Of a stretch of DNA of 64,000 nt, positions 18,519 to 27,713 are shown piece after piece. The stretch comes from JACSRF01 sp963695505 (GTDB lineage Bacteria; Chloroflexota; Anaerolineae; Promineifilales; Promineifilaceae): the NCBI GenBank assembly GCA_963695505.1, contig CAVOGX010000015.1, positions 389,936-453,935 on the forward strand, written 5' to 3'. Made by a program: the position numbers and the translations under genes. The notes beneath the pieces were generated by a model. The model made no database searches. It saw nothing but the letters and a program-made list of their open reading frames with translations, and had not been told where the DNA came from. Numbering within the stretch: the stretch's first letter is position 1; every line of letters starts with the position of its first letter.

Positions 18519-20186
18519 ATGAAATTTCAGCGCGCCGAAAGCCGTCACCTGCCTTCTCCTATGATTCGCATGCAGCAGGTTAGCTACAGCTACCCTAACA
18601 GCCCAAATACAGCCTTGCAAAATGTGTCGTTGGTGGCAGAAGCAGGCGAGTTTTTGCTGCTAACCGGCCCTTCGGGATCTGGCAAAAGCACGCTGCTGCG
18701 CTGCTTGAACGGCCTGGTGCCCCACTTTAGCGGCGGCCGCATTCGCGGCAGCGTGTGCGTGTGCGGGGTAAATGCTATCCAAGAAGGCCCTCACGCCCTG
18801 AGCCATCACGTGGGTTTTGTGCAGCAAAATCCTGAAGCGCAGGCGGTGCTGGATCGCGTTGAAACGGAAATTGCCTTTGGCCTGGAAAATAGGGCAATAC
18901 CGCCAGGGGAAATGCGGCAGCGGGTAGATGACGTGTTGGCTCTGCTGGCGCTGGAACCGCTGCGCCAACGACTGCTGGTTACATTGTCGGGCGGGGAGCG
19001 GCAAAGGGTAGCCATTGCTACAGCTTTGGTCTTGCAGCCAGAAGTGCTGATCCTGGATGAACCGACGAGTCAGCTTGACCCGCAAGGGGCTGAAGAGGTG
19101 CTGCTGGCTTTGTTGAGGCTGCGTGAAGCGCTGAACCTGACCATTGTCCTCGCCGAACACCGCCTGGAGCGGGTGCTGGCCTTTGCCGACCGGCTTTTAC
19201 ACATGGAAAACGGCCGTATCCTGCTAGATGCCCCAACACGCCAAGCCGCCGTCCAATTGCCCCACGCTCCTCCTGTTGTGCAATTAGCCCGCGACCTGAA
19301 CTGGGAACCGTTAGCCTTGACTGTTGAAGAAGCGCAGCCCTTTGTGTCCGACATTACAATGTCTGATGCCCAGGAAAATGCCCTAAGTGTGACCCAGAAC
19401 GTTTACAAGATGGATGCAGCATTAGTAATTGAGGGCGTGACGTTTCGCTATGGACCTAAGAACGTGCTGCAGAACGTTTCTTTCACGGTTGGTACAGGCG
19501 AAGCGGTGGCCCTGGTGGGCCGCAACGGCGCAGGAAAAACAACGCTGTTGCAATGTGTGGTGGGTCTGCTGCAACCAGAAATGGGGCAGGTTTGGGTAAA
19601 CGGCCGTTCCACTCAAGGGCGCGACGTCGCCGACATTTGCCGTGAAGCGGCATATTTACCACAAAACCCCGATGATTTACTCTTTGCCGACAGCGTAGCC
19701 GAAGAGTTAGCCATCACTTTGCAAAATCACCAGCTTGACCCCAACGCTTATCCTATCCAGCCGCTGTTGGCACAATTAGACCTGACTGAGGTGCAAGAGG
19801 CCTACCCGCGGGACTTGTCTGTGGGGCAGCGACAGCGGGTGGCACTGGGGGCCATTACCATCACCAACCCACCTCTTATTTTGCTAGACGAACCTACCCG
19901 CGGGCTGGATTATGCGGCCAAGGAGCGGCTGCTGCATCTTTGGCGCGGCTGGCTTGCCCAGGGAAAAGGGCTGCTGTTAGTCACCCACGACGTGGAGCTG
20001 GTGGCCCAGATTGCGCAGAGAACGGTGGTATTGGAAAACGGCCGTATTCTCGACTTTGGTCCCACTTCCCAAATCCTGCACCGCCACAGTAACTTTGCCA
20101 CCCAAATTTCCCGCCTCTTTCCCCAAACAAGCTGGCTGACTGCGGCGGACGTGCTAAGCGGAATGAGAAAGCTGGAAAGTATTTGA
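18519..20186 (+). CDS. ECF transporter ATPase, fused EcfA-EcfA'
   Basis: A 555-residue protein carrying two ABC ATPase domains in one chain. Domain 1: Walker A GPSGSGKST (residues 50-58), signature LSGGERQR and Walker B VLILDEPTSQLD. Domain 2 from about residue 300: Walker A GRNGAGKTT, signature LSVGQRQR and Walker B LILLDEPTRGLD. Both have the downstream switch His (AEHRLE and VTHDVE). It powers uptake through EcfT and the S component. A purine-rich GAGGGGAG lies about 8 bases upstream of ATG 18519. An internal ATG at codon 15 is an alternative start. Confidence 0.93.
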   Translation: MKFQRAESRHLPSPMIRMQQVSYSYPNSPNTALQNVSLVAEAGEFLLLTGPSGSGKSTLLRCLNGLVPHFSGGRIRGSVCVCGVNAIQEGPHALSHHVGFVQQNPEAQAVLDRVETEIAFGLENRAIPPGEMRQRVDDVLALLALEPLRQRLLVTLSGGERQRVAIATALVLQPEVLILDEPTSQLDPQGAEEVLLALLRLREALNLTIVLAEHRLERVLAFADRLLHMENGRILLDAPTRQAAVQLPHAPPVVQLARDLNWEPLALTVEEAQPFVSDITMSDAQENALSVTQNVYKMDAALVIEGVTFRYGPKNVLQNVSFTVGTGEAVALVGRNGAGKTTLLQCVVGLLQPEMGQVWVNGRSTQGRDVADICREAAYLPQNPDDLLFADSVAEELAITLQNHQLDPNAYPIQPLLAQLDLTEVQEAYPRDLSVGQRQRVALGAITITNPPLILLDEPTRGLDYAAKERLLHLWRGWLAQGKGLLLVTHDVELVAQIAQRTVVLENGRILDFGPTSQILHRHSNFATQISRLFPQTSWLTAADVLSGMRKLESI

Positions 20187-20226
20187 ACATCGCCAACAAA
20201 ATAAACCCCAATCAAAGGAGACTTAC

Positions 20227-20790
20227 ATGCCCAGATTAACAAAAATCTACACCCGGACCGGAGACGAAGGCACTACCAGCCTGGGAAGTAAGCAGCGCGT
20301 ACCCAAAGAATCGCTGCGGGTGGCGGCTTATGGGACTGTCGATGAACTTAATTCACAGCTTGGTCTGGCTGTTGCTTCCGGCTTAGCCCCCCGGCTGCTT
20401 GAGACCTTGCCGGTCATTCAGAACGAACTTTTCCACCTGGGTTCTGACCTGGCATTTTTAGAAGAAGACAAAAAAACGTACAACATTCCTCAAATTGCAG
20501 AACGTCACGTTCTCGCCTTGGAAAACCTCATCGACGAAATTAATGACGTCGTTGGTCCCCTGGAAAACTTTATTTTACCGGGGGGCAGCATGGGCGCTGC
20601 CATCTTACACGTCGCCCGCACAGTTTGCCGTCGCGCCGAAAGGGAAGTCGCTGCCCTTTCTCACACAGAGCCAGTAAGCGCCCAGGTCATCCCGTACCTC
20701 AACCGCCTTTCCGACTTGCTGTTTGTGATGGCCCGGTATGAAAACCACCACCGCAATGTCTCTGAACCTTTGTGGAATACACTTGCATAG
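20227..20790 (+). CDS. Cob(I)alamin adenosyltransferase, PduO type
   Basis: A 187-residue enzyme that transfers adenosyl from ATP to cob(I)alamin to form coenzyme B12. The N-terminal signature is IYTRTGDEGTTSLG; the conserved VAAYGTVDELNSQLG, the C-terminal ARTVCRRAERE and NRLSDLLFVMAR are all present. AAAGGAG lies upstream of ATG 20227 at normal spacing. As last gene of the cobalamin operon it would activate imported cobalamin. A strong bidirectional terminator follows. Confidence 0.95.
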   Translation: MPRLTKIYTRTGDEGTTSLGSKQRVPKESLRVAAYGTVDELNSQLGLAVASGLAPRLLETLPVIQNELFHLGSDLAFLEEDKKTYNIPQIAERHVLALENLIDEINDVVGPLENFILPGGSMGAAILHVARTVCRRAEREVAALSHTEPVSAQVIPYLNRLSDLLFVMARYENHHRNVSEPLWNTLA

Positions 20791-20791
20791 G

Positions 20792-20833
20792 AAGAAGGTC
20801 TCTCAAAACCGCCAGTTTTCGAAAGACCTTCTT
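20792..20833. terminator. Bidirectional terminator
   Basis: AAGAAGGTCT (20792-20801) is complementary to AGACCTTCTT (20824-20833). It lies between the convergent cobalamin operon and the cytochrome operon and could serve both. Confidence 0.75.
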
Positions 20834-20865
20834 GAAAATGCTTCATCTGTTCAAACAATTACCCG

Positions 20866-22401
20866 TTATTCTCTCCATACGGGCTGACCCGTGGGGGTAC
20901 GTAAATTGATACGCTCGCCCGTAGTCAGGTTTTGCACCCAGTTTAACTCCATGTGATCAGGGGATTCAAAACCTTCCAGGGAGATAGCGTCGCCTGGCGA
21001 TAGGGCAATGCCATTCTCTTCCCAGAACCAGGGCGGCCCCAGCATCGCCTCTAGCTGAAGACCATCGACCGTTTGGAAAGTAAGCAAGTTACCTTCTACC
21101 GCTATTACTATGCCCTGATACTGCAACATGTCGTCTGCTGCAGGCAGTACCATGGGCTGTTCTGTTGTTGTACCGTCGGGCACGGCTTGACCGCTTTGAC
21201 CAGGGGGCGTGCCGCCATCTCGCCAAGGTGGACCACCTTGACCTTGCCCTTGCCCCCCTTGGCCTTGACCCCGGCCAGAGGTCGTTGTCCCGTCCGTGCT
21301 AAGCCAGGGTGGACCGCCACCCTGAGCCGTACCTCGGGGATTCTCCACAAAGGGAGCGGTGGGTTCCCAGGCGCGAATATAGTTAACTAAAGCCTCAATT
21401 TCCACCATGGTTAGCCGGTCACCAAAGGCTGGCATTGTTGAGTTGGGGCGGTGCCCGCCGTTGATGATAGTGTTTAAAATTTGCTCATTGGTCTGGTTTG
21501 TCAGGAACTGCTGGCTGTTGAGGGCTGGGCCAGTGCCGCCACTACCATTTTCACCGTGACAGACGGCACAGGTTGTATCAAAGAGGCGTTCCGCATATGC
21601 CATCACCTCTTCGGGGTTATCCAGATCAATGCGTACTGGCTCTGGCGGGGTTAATGCTAACCCCTGAGCAGTTACAACGTCCCAGTTTTGCAAGAAGGAG
21701 ACGATATTTACGATTTCTTCGGGGTTCAGGGCGTTGTTCCACCCCACCATTAACGTGCCCGGTACGCCCTCGGTGATGATGCGGGTAATGACATCTGATT
21801 CTGCTGCCTGAATATCTGGCGTGTTTAGCGCAACGCCCAAGTCTGATCCTTCGCCGTTGATGCCGTGGCAAACCGTGCAGTTATTGGCGTATAACATCAT
21901 GCCAGCCGCCCATTCTCTGCCCTCGGGGCTAAGAGCTGCAACCTGCGCGAGAAACTCTTCATCAACCTGTGGTACTGGCAAGGTGGGGGGAATTAGTCCT
22001 TGTGCTGCTGCCAATTCACCTACTTCAGCCCAGTCGCCATAGCGAATGAGAGCGATGAGTTCGTCAATCTGGTAGTCGGTGTAAATGCCGCCTTCGTCGG
22101 CGTGCCAGGGGGCCATCAATGTATCATACCGACCACGGGCAATTACTTTATAGAGAATATCGTAATCGGCGTTGCGCAAGCCGTCGTTATCGAGGCCGGG
22201 GGTTGCCCCTATGCCTTCCCCTGCGGCCCCGTGGCAGATAGCACAATTATCCACATACATAACGGCCGCATCCGCTACAAATTCCTGGCGTAGTTCTTCT
22301 TGAGCATTATCCATGCGCTGGGGTTCTAACCACCCATAAAGGGGTAAAATCACGACGATACTCATAATTGCAAAAAAACTAATGAGAGTGTTTCTATTCA
22401 T
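20866..22401 (-). CDS. Triheme cytochrome c with C-terminal extra domain
   Basis: A 511-residue protein with one N-terminal membrane anchor (FFAIMSIVVILPLYGWL), three cytochrome c domains with heme sites CAICH (Cys53), CTVCH and CAVCH, each followed by a Met-containing ligand loop (for example TLMAPW, GTLMVGW, NSTMPAFGD). A Gly/Gln/Pro-rich linker of about 60 residues follows, then a small beta domain (from MLQYQGIVIAVEGN) that looks OB-fold-like. It is the last gene of the cytochrome b / Rieske operon and would carry electrons from the complex on the outer face of the membrane. Confidence 0.9.
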   Translation of the reverse strand: MNRNTLISFFAIMSIVVILPLYGWLEPQRMDNAQEELRQEFVADAAVMYVDNCAICHGAAGEGIGATPGLDNDGLRNADYDILYKVIARGRYDTLMAPWHADEGGIYTDYQIDELIALIRYGDWAEVGELAAAQGLIPPTLPVPQVDEEFLAQVAALSPEGREWAAGMMLYANNCTVCHGINGEGSDLGVALNTPDIQAAESDVITRIITEGVPGTLMVGWNNALNPEEIVNIVSFLQNWDVVTAQGLALTPPEPVRIDLDNPEEVMAYAERLFDTTCAVCHGENGSGGTGPALNSQQFLTNQTNEQILNTIINGGHRPNSTMPAFGDRLTMVEIEALVNYIRAWEPTAPFVENPRGTAQGGGPPWLSTDGTTTSGRGQGQGGQGQGQGGPPWRDGGTPPGQSGQAVPDGTTTEQPMVLPAADDMLQYQGIVIAVEGNLLTFQTVDGLQLEAMLGPPWFWEENGIALSPGDAISLEGFESPDHMELNWVQNLTTGERINLRTPTGQPVWRE

Positions 22402-22420
22402 GGTGGCGTTTCTCTAACTT

Positions 22421-22909
22421 TCAGGTGGTTAATTGTTCTGGGGTGTATCGATCACGCTGTTGGGCACGCGTGGTGTCTACCCACACTTGATTATCGGCAA
22501 TCTCCACAGGGAACGTGTCCAGTGCGCGAGGTGCGGGCGGATTCTCAACGTCGCCGTGCACGTCGAAGCTTGAGGCATGGCATGGGCAGAAAAAGTGGTG
22601 CTGGTCAGCTTCCCAACTAACCGTGCAGCCAAGATGTGTGCAGCGGTTGTAAACGGCCAGGAAGCCACCGTCGATGTCGCGTATGAGAAAGAAACGGCCG
22701 TCCGGGAATTCGGTCACCGAGGCAAGGGGAAAGCTGTCCACAGTGCCAGCAGCCACAAGGCCGCCAAACTCGCCATCCAGGCTGCGAGGCTGCATAAAGA
22801 GCAGGCTAGCACCGCCAACTTCCAGTATAGCCAGGCTGCTTAATGCGCCCAGCCCTAATCTTAAGAAATTTCGCCGTGTCAGTTGTTCTGGTGGGGTATT
22901 TGTGTTCAT
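22421..22909 (-). CDS. Rieske 2Fe-2S protein
   Basis: A 162-residue protein with a Tat-type signal (TRRNFLRLG) and a membrane anchor, then the Rieske fold with cluster ligands in CTHLGC and CPCHASSF. It carries electrons within the quinol-oxidising complex formed with the cytochrome b encoded upstream. It lies 90 bases after the cytochrome b gene and 19 bases before the triheme cytochrome gene. Confidence 0.95.
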   Translation of the reverse strand: MNTNTPPEQLTRRNFLRLGLGALSSLAILEVGGASLLFMQPRSLDGEFGGLVAAGTVDSFPLASVTEFPDGRFFLIRDIDGGFLAVYNRCTHLGCTVSWEADQHHFFCPCHASSFDVHGDVENPPAPRALDTFPVEIADNQVWVDTTRAQQRDRYTPEQLTT

Positions 22910-22999
22910 GATTAAATCCTTAGAGGGAGCAAGTCAGGTAACGAGGAGCACGCTTTGGTATTTTACTTTCCTTCTTACCTCGATCTCCTTGTTTTTCGG

Positions 23000-24370
23000 C
23001 TAGAAAGGCCAAATAAGGGCCATGTTAGAACCGCGGAAAAAGACGCCAATAAATGTCAGCACAATGAGGCTCACAAACACAAAAGTAAAGACGCCTACCA
23101 GGGATTCGCTGTGAGTTAGCTTGCCGCCTCTGCGGAGCAAAGTGTAAATGATAAACAGGCCTATGAGGGTCAGAAGCAGCGGCAAAAAGCCATTGGAGAT
23201 AAGCGTGGGCCAGGAAGGAAAGAGGGCTGGTAAGTCAATGTACCACTCATCGAGAAGGACCAGGAGGGGCGTCAAACCCACACCAAGCAGGGCAGCAAGT
23301 GCGGCTACCCATTTACCTATGCCAGAGCGAAAGTAAATGCCGATGTCCTCAGCATTTTTATCCAGGCGGGGCACAAAAAGGATGGCAAGGAAGCCGATAC
23401 CGGCTAAAGCCATTGCAGCCAGAGGATGCATGTGCAGCAGCAGTTCCTGCAAACCCATGAAATACCAGGCGGCTTTGGCCGGATTGGGCGGGTGGCTGGG
23501 ATTGGCTAACTCTTCCAGGGGGGCAGGAACAAGAATGGAGAAGATAAGCAGCCCGGCAATCAGGACGCTGGCCGCAGCAAACTCAATTTGCACCAGGTGG
23601 GGAATGGTGGTCAGGCGTTCTACGCGAATGCGACGGCCGTTTTCATCCACAGGCTCTTCTTTAGGTTGGGAAATGCCGCCATCTTTGCGCACTTTCCAAA
23701 AATGGTAAGACATGAGCAAGATGAGGAGCGCAGGTAAAACAGCTACGTGAATGGCGTAAAAATTGCGCAGTGCAGCCTGCCCCACTTCTGGACCAGCCAA
23801 CAAAAAGTCGCTGATAGCCTGACCCATGAGGGGGATGTAGCTCAGCAGGCTGGTGCCAACCGTGATGGCCCAGTAAGCAAGCTGGTCCCAGGGCAACAAA
23901 TATCCGGTGAAGTTAAACGCCAGCACAATGATCAGCAAAACAACACCGATGATCCAGTTGGTGGAACGGCCGTCCTTGAAACCACCGGTAAAAAAGACCC
24001 TCAGTAAGTGCAAAAAGGTCGTGACAACCAACAAATTGGCTGACCAATGATGAAGGGCACGAATCAGCGAGCCGAAGAGCACCTGGGTTTCGATGGTTTG
24101 AATGCTAGTGTAAGCCGTTTCCGTACTGGCATCATAGCGAAACATAAGCAGCACGCCGGTAATAATCAAAATGACCGTCAGCGTTGCGGATATACCGCCC
24201 AAGCCCCAGGTATAGCGCCACTTCAAGGCCGGGGCGGGAACTTTTGTGGGGTGCAGGTGCAAAATAAGATTGTTGGCTACAGCACGCATCCGGCTGCGGT
24301 CGTCAGCCGGGTTGCTGGTATAAAGCAGTCTTGATATCCAGGATTTGGGGGTTGAGGTCGTTTCAGACAT
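23000..24370 (-). CDS. Cytochrome b subunit of bc-type complex
   Basis: A 456-residue membrane protein with the cytochrome b6-like core: heme-ligand regions ALHHWSANLLVVTTFLHLLRV and FYAIHVAVLPALLILLMSYHFWKV, the FTGYLLPWDQLAYWA segment and the quinol-site-like PPNPAKAAWYFMGLQE. An extra C-terminal membrane region completes it as a fused b6/subunit-IV type. AAGGAG lies eight bases upstream of ATG 24370. First gene of an operon with Rieske and triheme cytochrome c; the complex would oxidise quinol and build a proton gradient. Confidence 0.93.
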   Translation of the reverse strand: MSETTSTPKSWISRLLYTSNPADDRSRMRAVANNLILHLHPTKVPAPALKWRYTWGLGGISATLTVILIITGVLLMFRYDASTETAYTSIQTIETQVLFGSLIRALHHWSANLLVVTTFLHLLRVFFTGGFKDGRSTNWIIGVVLLIIVLAFNFTGYLLPWDQLAYWAITVGTSLLSYIPLMGQAISDFLLAGPEVGQAALRNFYAIHVAVLPALLILLMSYHFWKVRKDGGISQPKEEPVDENGRRIRVERLTTIPHLVQIEFAAASVLIAGLLIFSILVPAPLEELANPSHPPNPAKAAWYFMGLQELLLHMHPLAAMALAGIGFLAILFVPRLDKNAEDIGIYFRSGIGKWVAALAALLGVGLTPLLVLLDEWYIDLPALFPSWPTLISNGFLPLLLTLIGLFIIYTLLRRGGKLTHSESLVGVFTFVFVSLIVLTFIGVFFRGSNMALIWPF

Positions 24371-24525
24371 ACGCCTACTCCTTGTCTACGGAATTCATTG
24401 CCGTAGTATGCCGGGCAGGCGTGAAGGGGATGTGCAGGGGGTATGAAGATTGTATGAAGAGGGTAATGGGTTTTTAGAAGGGGGTTGCTTTCGTGCGGGT
24501 TGGGCAAGTACCTCCTACTTAATCG

Positions 24526-25602
24526 TTAATTGTCGTCATTATCATTGTCGTCGTCGTCATCGTCATTGTCGTTGTCATTGTCATCGTTGTCGTTGTCATC
24601 ATCGTCGTTGTCATTGCTGTTATCGTCATTGCCGTTGCCGTCGTCGTCGTTATCACCACCGTCATTGGTGTTATCATCCCCATCGTCAGCGTTGCCATCG
24701 TCACTGTTGTCGTTGCTGCCATCATCGTTTTCGTCGTTGTCATCACCATTGTCGTTGGCGTTATCGTCATTAATCGGTGCTGGCGTTTCTGTGGGCAAAG
24801 CCGGTGTAGCGGTAGCATCAATGGTGGGTATTGGGGTTGGCTCAATGGTTTCTTGGGTAACTGTGGGCGTTGGTGTTGCCGGCACGGCCGTTTCTGTTGG
24901 GGCTGGAGTGGGCGTCGGGGATGGGTTATCAGCACCAGTAATGATGACGATATTAGCCAGCAATCGGCCATTTGCGGTACGGCCATTCACCTCGGCCACC
25001 AAACCCAGTGCTGGGGTCCCGGTGAGCTGGGTCTGCGGCGTAAGCTCCGTAACCAACCCGGCAATGGTCAGGCGCGTCTCCGAAACGGCTGAGATCTCTC
25101 CCGAAAAGCGCACCTCTGCCGCACGGCCCAAGGCCAACAACTGGCGAATCTCCAGAATTCTCTCTTGCTGCAATTCCGCTTCCAATGCGGTTCCGTCCCC
25201 GGTCAGAGCCATTCGCGCATTTTCCACCAACAGCTTCACTTCGTACAGGGTATCTCCGGGTAAGGAGCCTGCCGAAACCTGCAATACGCCTAAGCCCGCC
25301 AGGGCAATAACAAAGACAGCCATAACCGGGGTCAACAGCCGGCGCAAAGCAAACCAGGGTGAAGGACGCGGCGCACCCACGTCCTTCAATGCGGCAGCAT
25401 GATCCAGAAAGGCATTCTTGGACGCCAGTTGGGCAGCACGAGTAGGCTGCAGCTTGAGCTCGTTGAGCTGAACGGCCGTTTCCAGCATCGGCCGTAAGAT
25501 TTCTGCATCTTGTGGATAGCGGGTTAAGACCTGCTCCAGGGAATCACCCTGCTCCAACCTATCCAGGCAAAAAATTAATAGGCTCTCTACCCTGTTGCTC
25601 AT
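24526..25602 (-). CDS. DUF5667/DUF5666-like membrane protein, sigma factor partner
   Basis: A 358-residue protein. The N-terminal cytoplasmic part (1-85) could bind the sigma factor; one helix follows (about 88-108), then the DUF5667-like LPGDTLYEVKLLVENARMAL, a DUF5666-like beta region (FSGEISAVSETRLTIAG), a Pro/Thr linker and a tail of about 80 residues made almost wholly of Asp and Asn. It overlaps the upstream ECF sigma gene by four bases (ATGA), the usual layout of sigma/anti-sigma pairs. An anti-sigma role is inferred. The acidic tail resembles calcium-binding or spacer regions but no defined motif is visible. Confidence 0.8.
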   Translation of the reverse strand: MSNRVESLLIFCLDRLEQGDSLEQVLTRYPQDAEILRPMLETAVQLNELKLQPTRAAQLASKNAFLDHAAALKDVGAPRPSPWFALRRLLTPVMAVFVIALAGLGVLQVSAGSLPGDTLYEVKLLVENARMALTGDGTALEAELQQERILEIRQLLALGRAAEVRFSGEISAVSETRLTIAGLVTELTPQTQLTGTPALGLVAEVNGRTANGRLLANIVIITGADNPSPTPTPAPTETAVPATPTPTVTQETIEPTPIPTIDATATPALPTETPAPINDDNANDNGDDNDENDDGSNDNSDDGNADDGDDNTNDGGDNDDDGNGNDDNSNDNDDDDNDNDDNDNDNDDDDDDNDNDDN

Positions 25603-26162
25603 GTAGTTGCTGTCCCTGGGTACATAGTCCGCGACAACATTGCCACGGCACGCGCTTGCAGCATTTTCACCGCACCTTCGCTTTTACCCATCGTTTCCGC
25701 TACTTCGCGGATCGACATCTCATAACCAAATCGTAATGCCAACACATTCTGCTGTTCCTCAGTCAATTCACCCAGCGCGGCGTGCAAAACTTCATGCGTC
25801 AGCTTCATCTCTACAACCCTATCCGGTCCTATTGCCTCGCTGGCCAAAGATTCATCTAAATGTGTCAATTGCCGGCGGTAGCGCTGGCGAAAATGATCTT
25901 TAACCACTCGTGAAGCGACCGCAAATAACCAACCTCGCAGCGTTTTTTGTGGCGCCGTTTTATCCCGCAGCGCATCCAGCAAGCGTATGAATACATCACT
26001 GGCCAAATCCTCCGCGGTGGCGTGGTCACCTACACGCATCGCGATATACCGAAAAATCGGAACGTAATACGTGTCATGTATTTCGGCTAATGCCTCTGAT
26101 TCTAAAGACCTAGCCCGGTGAAGTAGAAGAAGTTCATCTTGCACAATCGGTAAATTATCCAC
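25599..26162 (-). CDS. ECF-type RNA polymerase sigma factor
   Basis: A 187-residue sigma-70 family protein. Region 2 is visible in YVPIFRYIAMRVGDHATAEDLASDVFIRLL and region 4 in LTEEQQNVLALRFGYEMSIREVAETMGKSEGAVK, the DNA-binding helix-turn-helix. It is translationally coupled with the DUF5667 protein, its probable regulator. The regulon is unknown. Confidence 0.93.
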   Translation of the reverse strand: MDNLPIVQDELLLLHRARSLESEALAEIHDTYYVPIFRYIAMRVGDHATAEDLASDVFIRLLDALRDKTAPQKTLRGWLFAVASRVVKDHFRQRYRRQLTHLDESLASEAIGPDRVVEMKLTHEVLHAALGELTEEQQNVLALRFGYEMSIREVAETMGKSEGAVKMLQARAVAMLSRTMYPGTATT

Positions 26163-26287
26163 AAAAAGTCATAAATTCCATTTCCTTCTTTAGCCTTCTT
26201 CCCAGGCGTTCACATATAAAGTCGCCAAAAGGCCAAAAAGGTAACGGGTATTGTGATAAATTGATCGAAATTGGTTAAACTGCGGGA

Positions 26288-26713
26288 ATGGTGCAACTGC
26301 CCAAACGCCTGCCAGCCTTAAATTGGTTGAAATTTGCCTTGTTGCTTTATGGAATCATATGGATTGGCCAGGAGGGCAATCTGCCGTGGGTCATGATTAT
26401 GGGCATTGGAGCTACCCTAACTTTAGGTAGTCAGAGTGTGGTCTGGATTGGGAGGAAACGGCCGTACCCCCTGCACACCTTTTTGTTGCTCAACACCACA
26501 GTTGGTCTGCTATCGGGAATATTTGCCAGCCCCATCACCCTTTTCTTTATGTCCCTCAAAACAGGCCTCCACGCCCACGGCCCAGAGTTTACAACCCAAG
26601 AAATTGCCTGGACATGGCAGCAAGCCCCACTTTGGGGCCTCCTAGGTGCTTTGACCGGGTTGGGAATTGGCCTGATTTTGGCCGCACGTTTCCAGGCGCC
26701 CCCTGACGGGTAA
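26288..26713 (+). CDS. Small membrane protein, unknown function
   Basis: A 141-residue protein with four hydrophobic helices (about 15-30, 34-52, 63-88, 110-135). Family not recognised. Divergent from the sigma factor gene and convergent with the translin gene, with only four bases between stops. No clear ribosome site. Confidence 0.6.
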   Translation: MVQLPKRLPALNWLKFALLLYGIIWIGQEGNLPWVMIMGIGATLTLGSQSVVWIGRKRPYPLHTFLLLNTTVGLLSGIFASPITLFFMSLKTGLHAHGPEFTTQEIAWTWQQAPLWGLLGALTGLGIGLILAARFQAPPDG

Positions 26714-26717
26714 CGAA

Positions 26718-27347
26718 TTACCGCAGACGCGCCTCCAGCGCTTCCAGTGCCTCTTCCAATTGGGCTTGACGCAAGCTTGTGGTCACGTCACCACGCGTGC
26801 GCTCCAAAACTGCCCGCACGGTGTCCGTGCGGCGGCGCAGTCCCCCGGTGATACTGTCGTTAAAGTCAAAGGTGACCAATATGCTGTAAATCTGGTCCAT
26901 ATTGTCCAATAGGCGCTCCGCCTCGTCGCTGTGCCCATGGCGAATGATGTCTAAAATGCGGCGGCGAAGTTCGGTAGCCGCCTCCGCCAGGCCATTAAGC
27001 CAGGTGTTGGATTCTGTGCCTAACTCTGCGGCGGTCGGCAGTGGTTCGTTGCGCACCAGAGCATAGGTCAGGTTCGCCTCCACGTATTCTTTCAGAGCGT
27101 CCTGGGTATACCCGGCAAAATAAAGAGGGGGGAAATTGCGCACGCCTTCAACCAGCGTGTCTGCGGCAGTGCGGGCCTGATGAATAAGAGAAACGGCCGT
27201 TTCCCACTCCTCCCGATGCACCGCCCGAATTGCCCGAGCACAAAGGCTGATTAATGCCCGAGATCGTTGGTAGGCCTGATCTCGGGCCGCATTGGTTTGC
27301 TCAAATTCTGATTGAATTGCTTCTGATAACGCATCAAGCTGTTCCAT
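26718..27347 (-). CDS. Translin family protein
   Basis: A 209-residue helical protein matching the translin layout: RDQAYQRSRALISLCARAIRAVHREEWE near the N-terminus, the acidic segment KEYVEANLTYAL (Glu residues that are metal ligands in the TRAX branch), GLAEAATELRRRILDIIRHG, and the end GGLRRRTDTVRAVLERTRGDVTTSL. Translin binds single-stranded RNA and DNA and is best known from eukaryotes and archaea. I choose ATG 27347 because AAAGGA lies eight bases upstream; a GTG one codon earlier is possible. It follows the DUF3467 gene by 12 bases, so the two are probably co-transcribed. Confidence 0.82.
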   Translation of the reverse strand: MEQLDALSEAIQSEFEQTNAARDQAYQRSRALISLCARAIRAVHREEWETAVSLIHQARTAADTLVEGVRNFPPLYFAGYTQDALKEYVEANLTYALVRNEPLPTAAELGTESNTWLNGLAEAATELRRRILDIIRHGHSDEAERLLDNMDQIYSILVTFDFNDSITGGLRRRTDTVRAVLERTRGDVTTSLRQAQLEEALEALEARLR

Positions 27348-27359
27348 CACAATAATCCT

Positions 27360-27713
27360 TTACTCATCCTTGTTTTCGTCGTCAGAACCGGACCCGGTGG
27401 AGCGGAAAAAACTCTCCACCAGAGGGTTAGACTGGCTGGGCAGCCGGATCTCACCAAATTGACGCTCGTAGTTTTGAATATTTTGCGCCAGAGCCAATTG
27501 CAACAGCTTGGCGTGCATGGGGGTCATGATGACGCGGGCCTGCACCGACCCACGGGGCGTGCGTGGCAGCACCTGGGCAAAATCTAGCACCATCTCCACC
27601 GGGGTGTGGCTGATGAGGGCAACGTTGGCATAAACAGCCTTGACATCTTTAGGCATGTCTATCGCTATTTTTTGCGGTCCGGCACTTGGTTTAGACTCGG
27701 GTTGGTTACTCAT
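27360..27713 (-). CDS. DUF3467 domain protein
   Basis: A 117-residue protein with the DUF3467 pattern: YANVALISHTPVEMVLDFAQVLP, then ARVIMTPMHAKLLQLALAQNI and YERQFGEI. Function of the family is unknown. It is upstream of translin in an apparent two-gene operon and divergent from archease-rtcB. Confidence 0.88.
   Translation of the reverse strand: MSNQPESKPSAGPQKIAIDMPKDVKAVYANVALISHTPVEMVLDFAQVLPRTPRGSVQARVIMTPMHAKLLQLALAQNIQNYERQFGEIRLPSQSNPLVESFFRSTGSGSDDENKDE

Noticed and set aside
24530..25402. Long Ser/Leu-rich open frame on the plus strand
   Set aside because: It is the antisense of the Asp/Asn repeat region of the DUF5667 gene. Its composition is an artefact of the repeat and it has no ribosome site.
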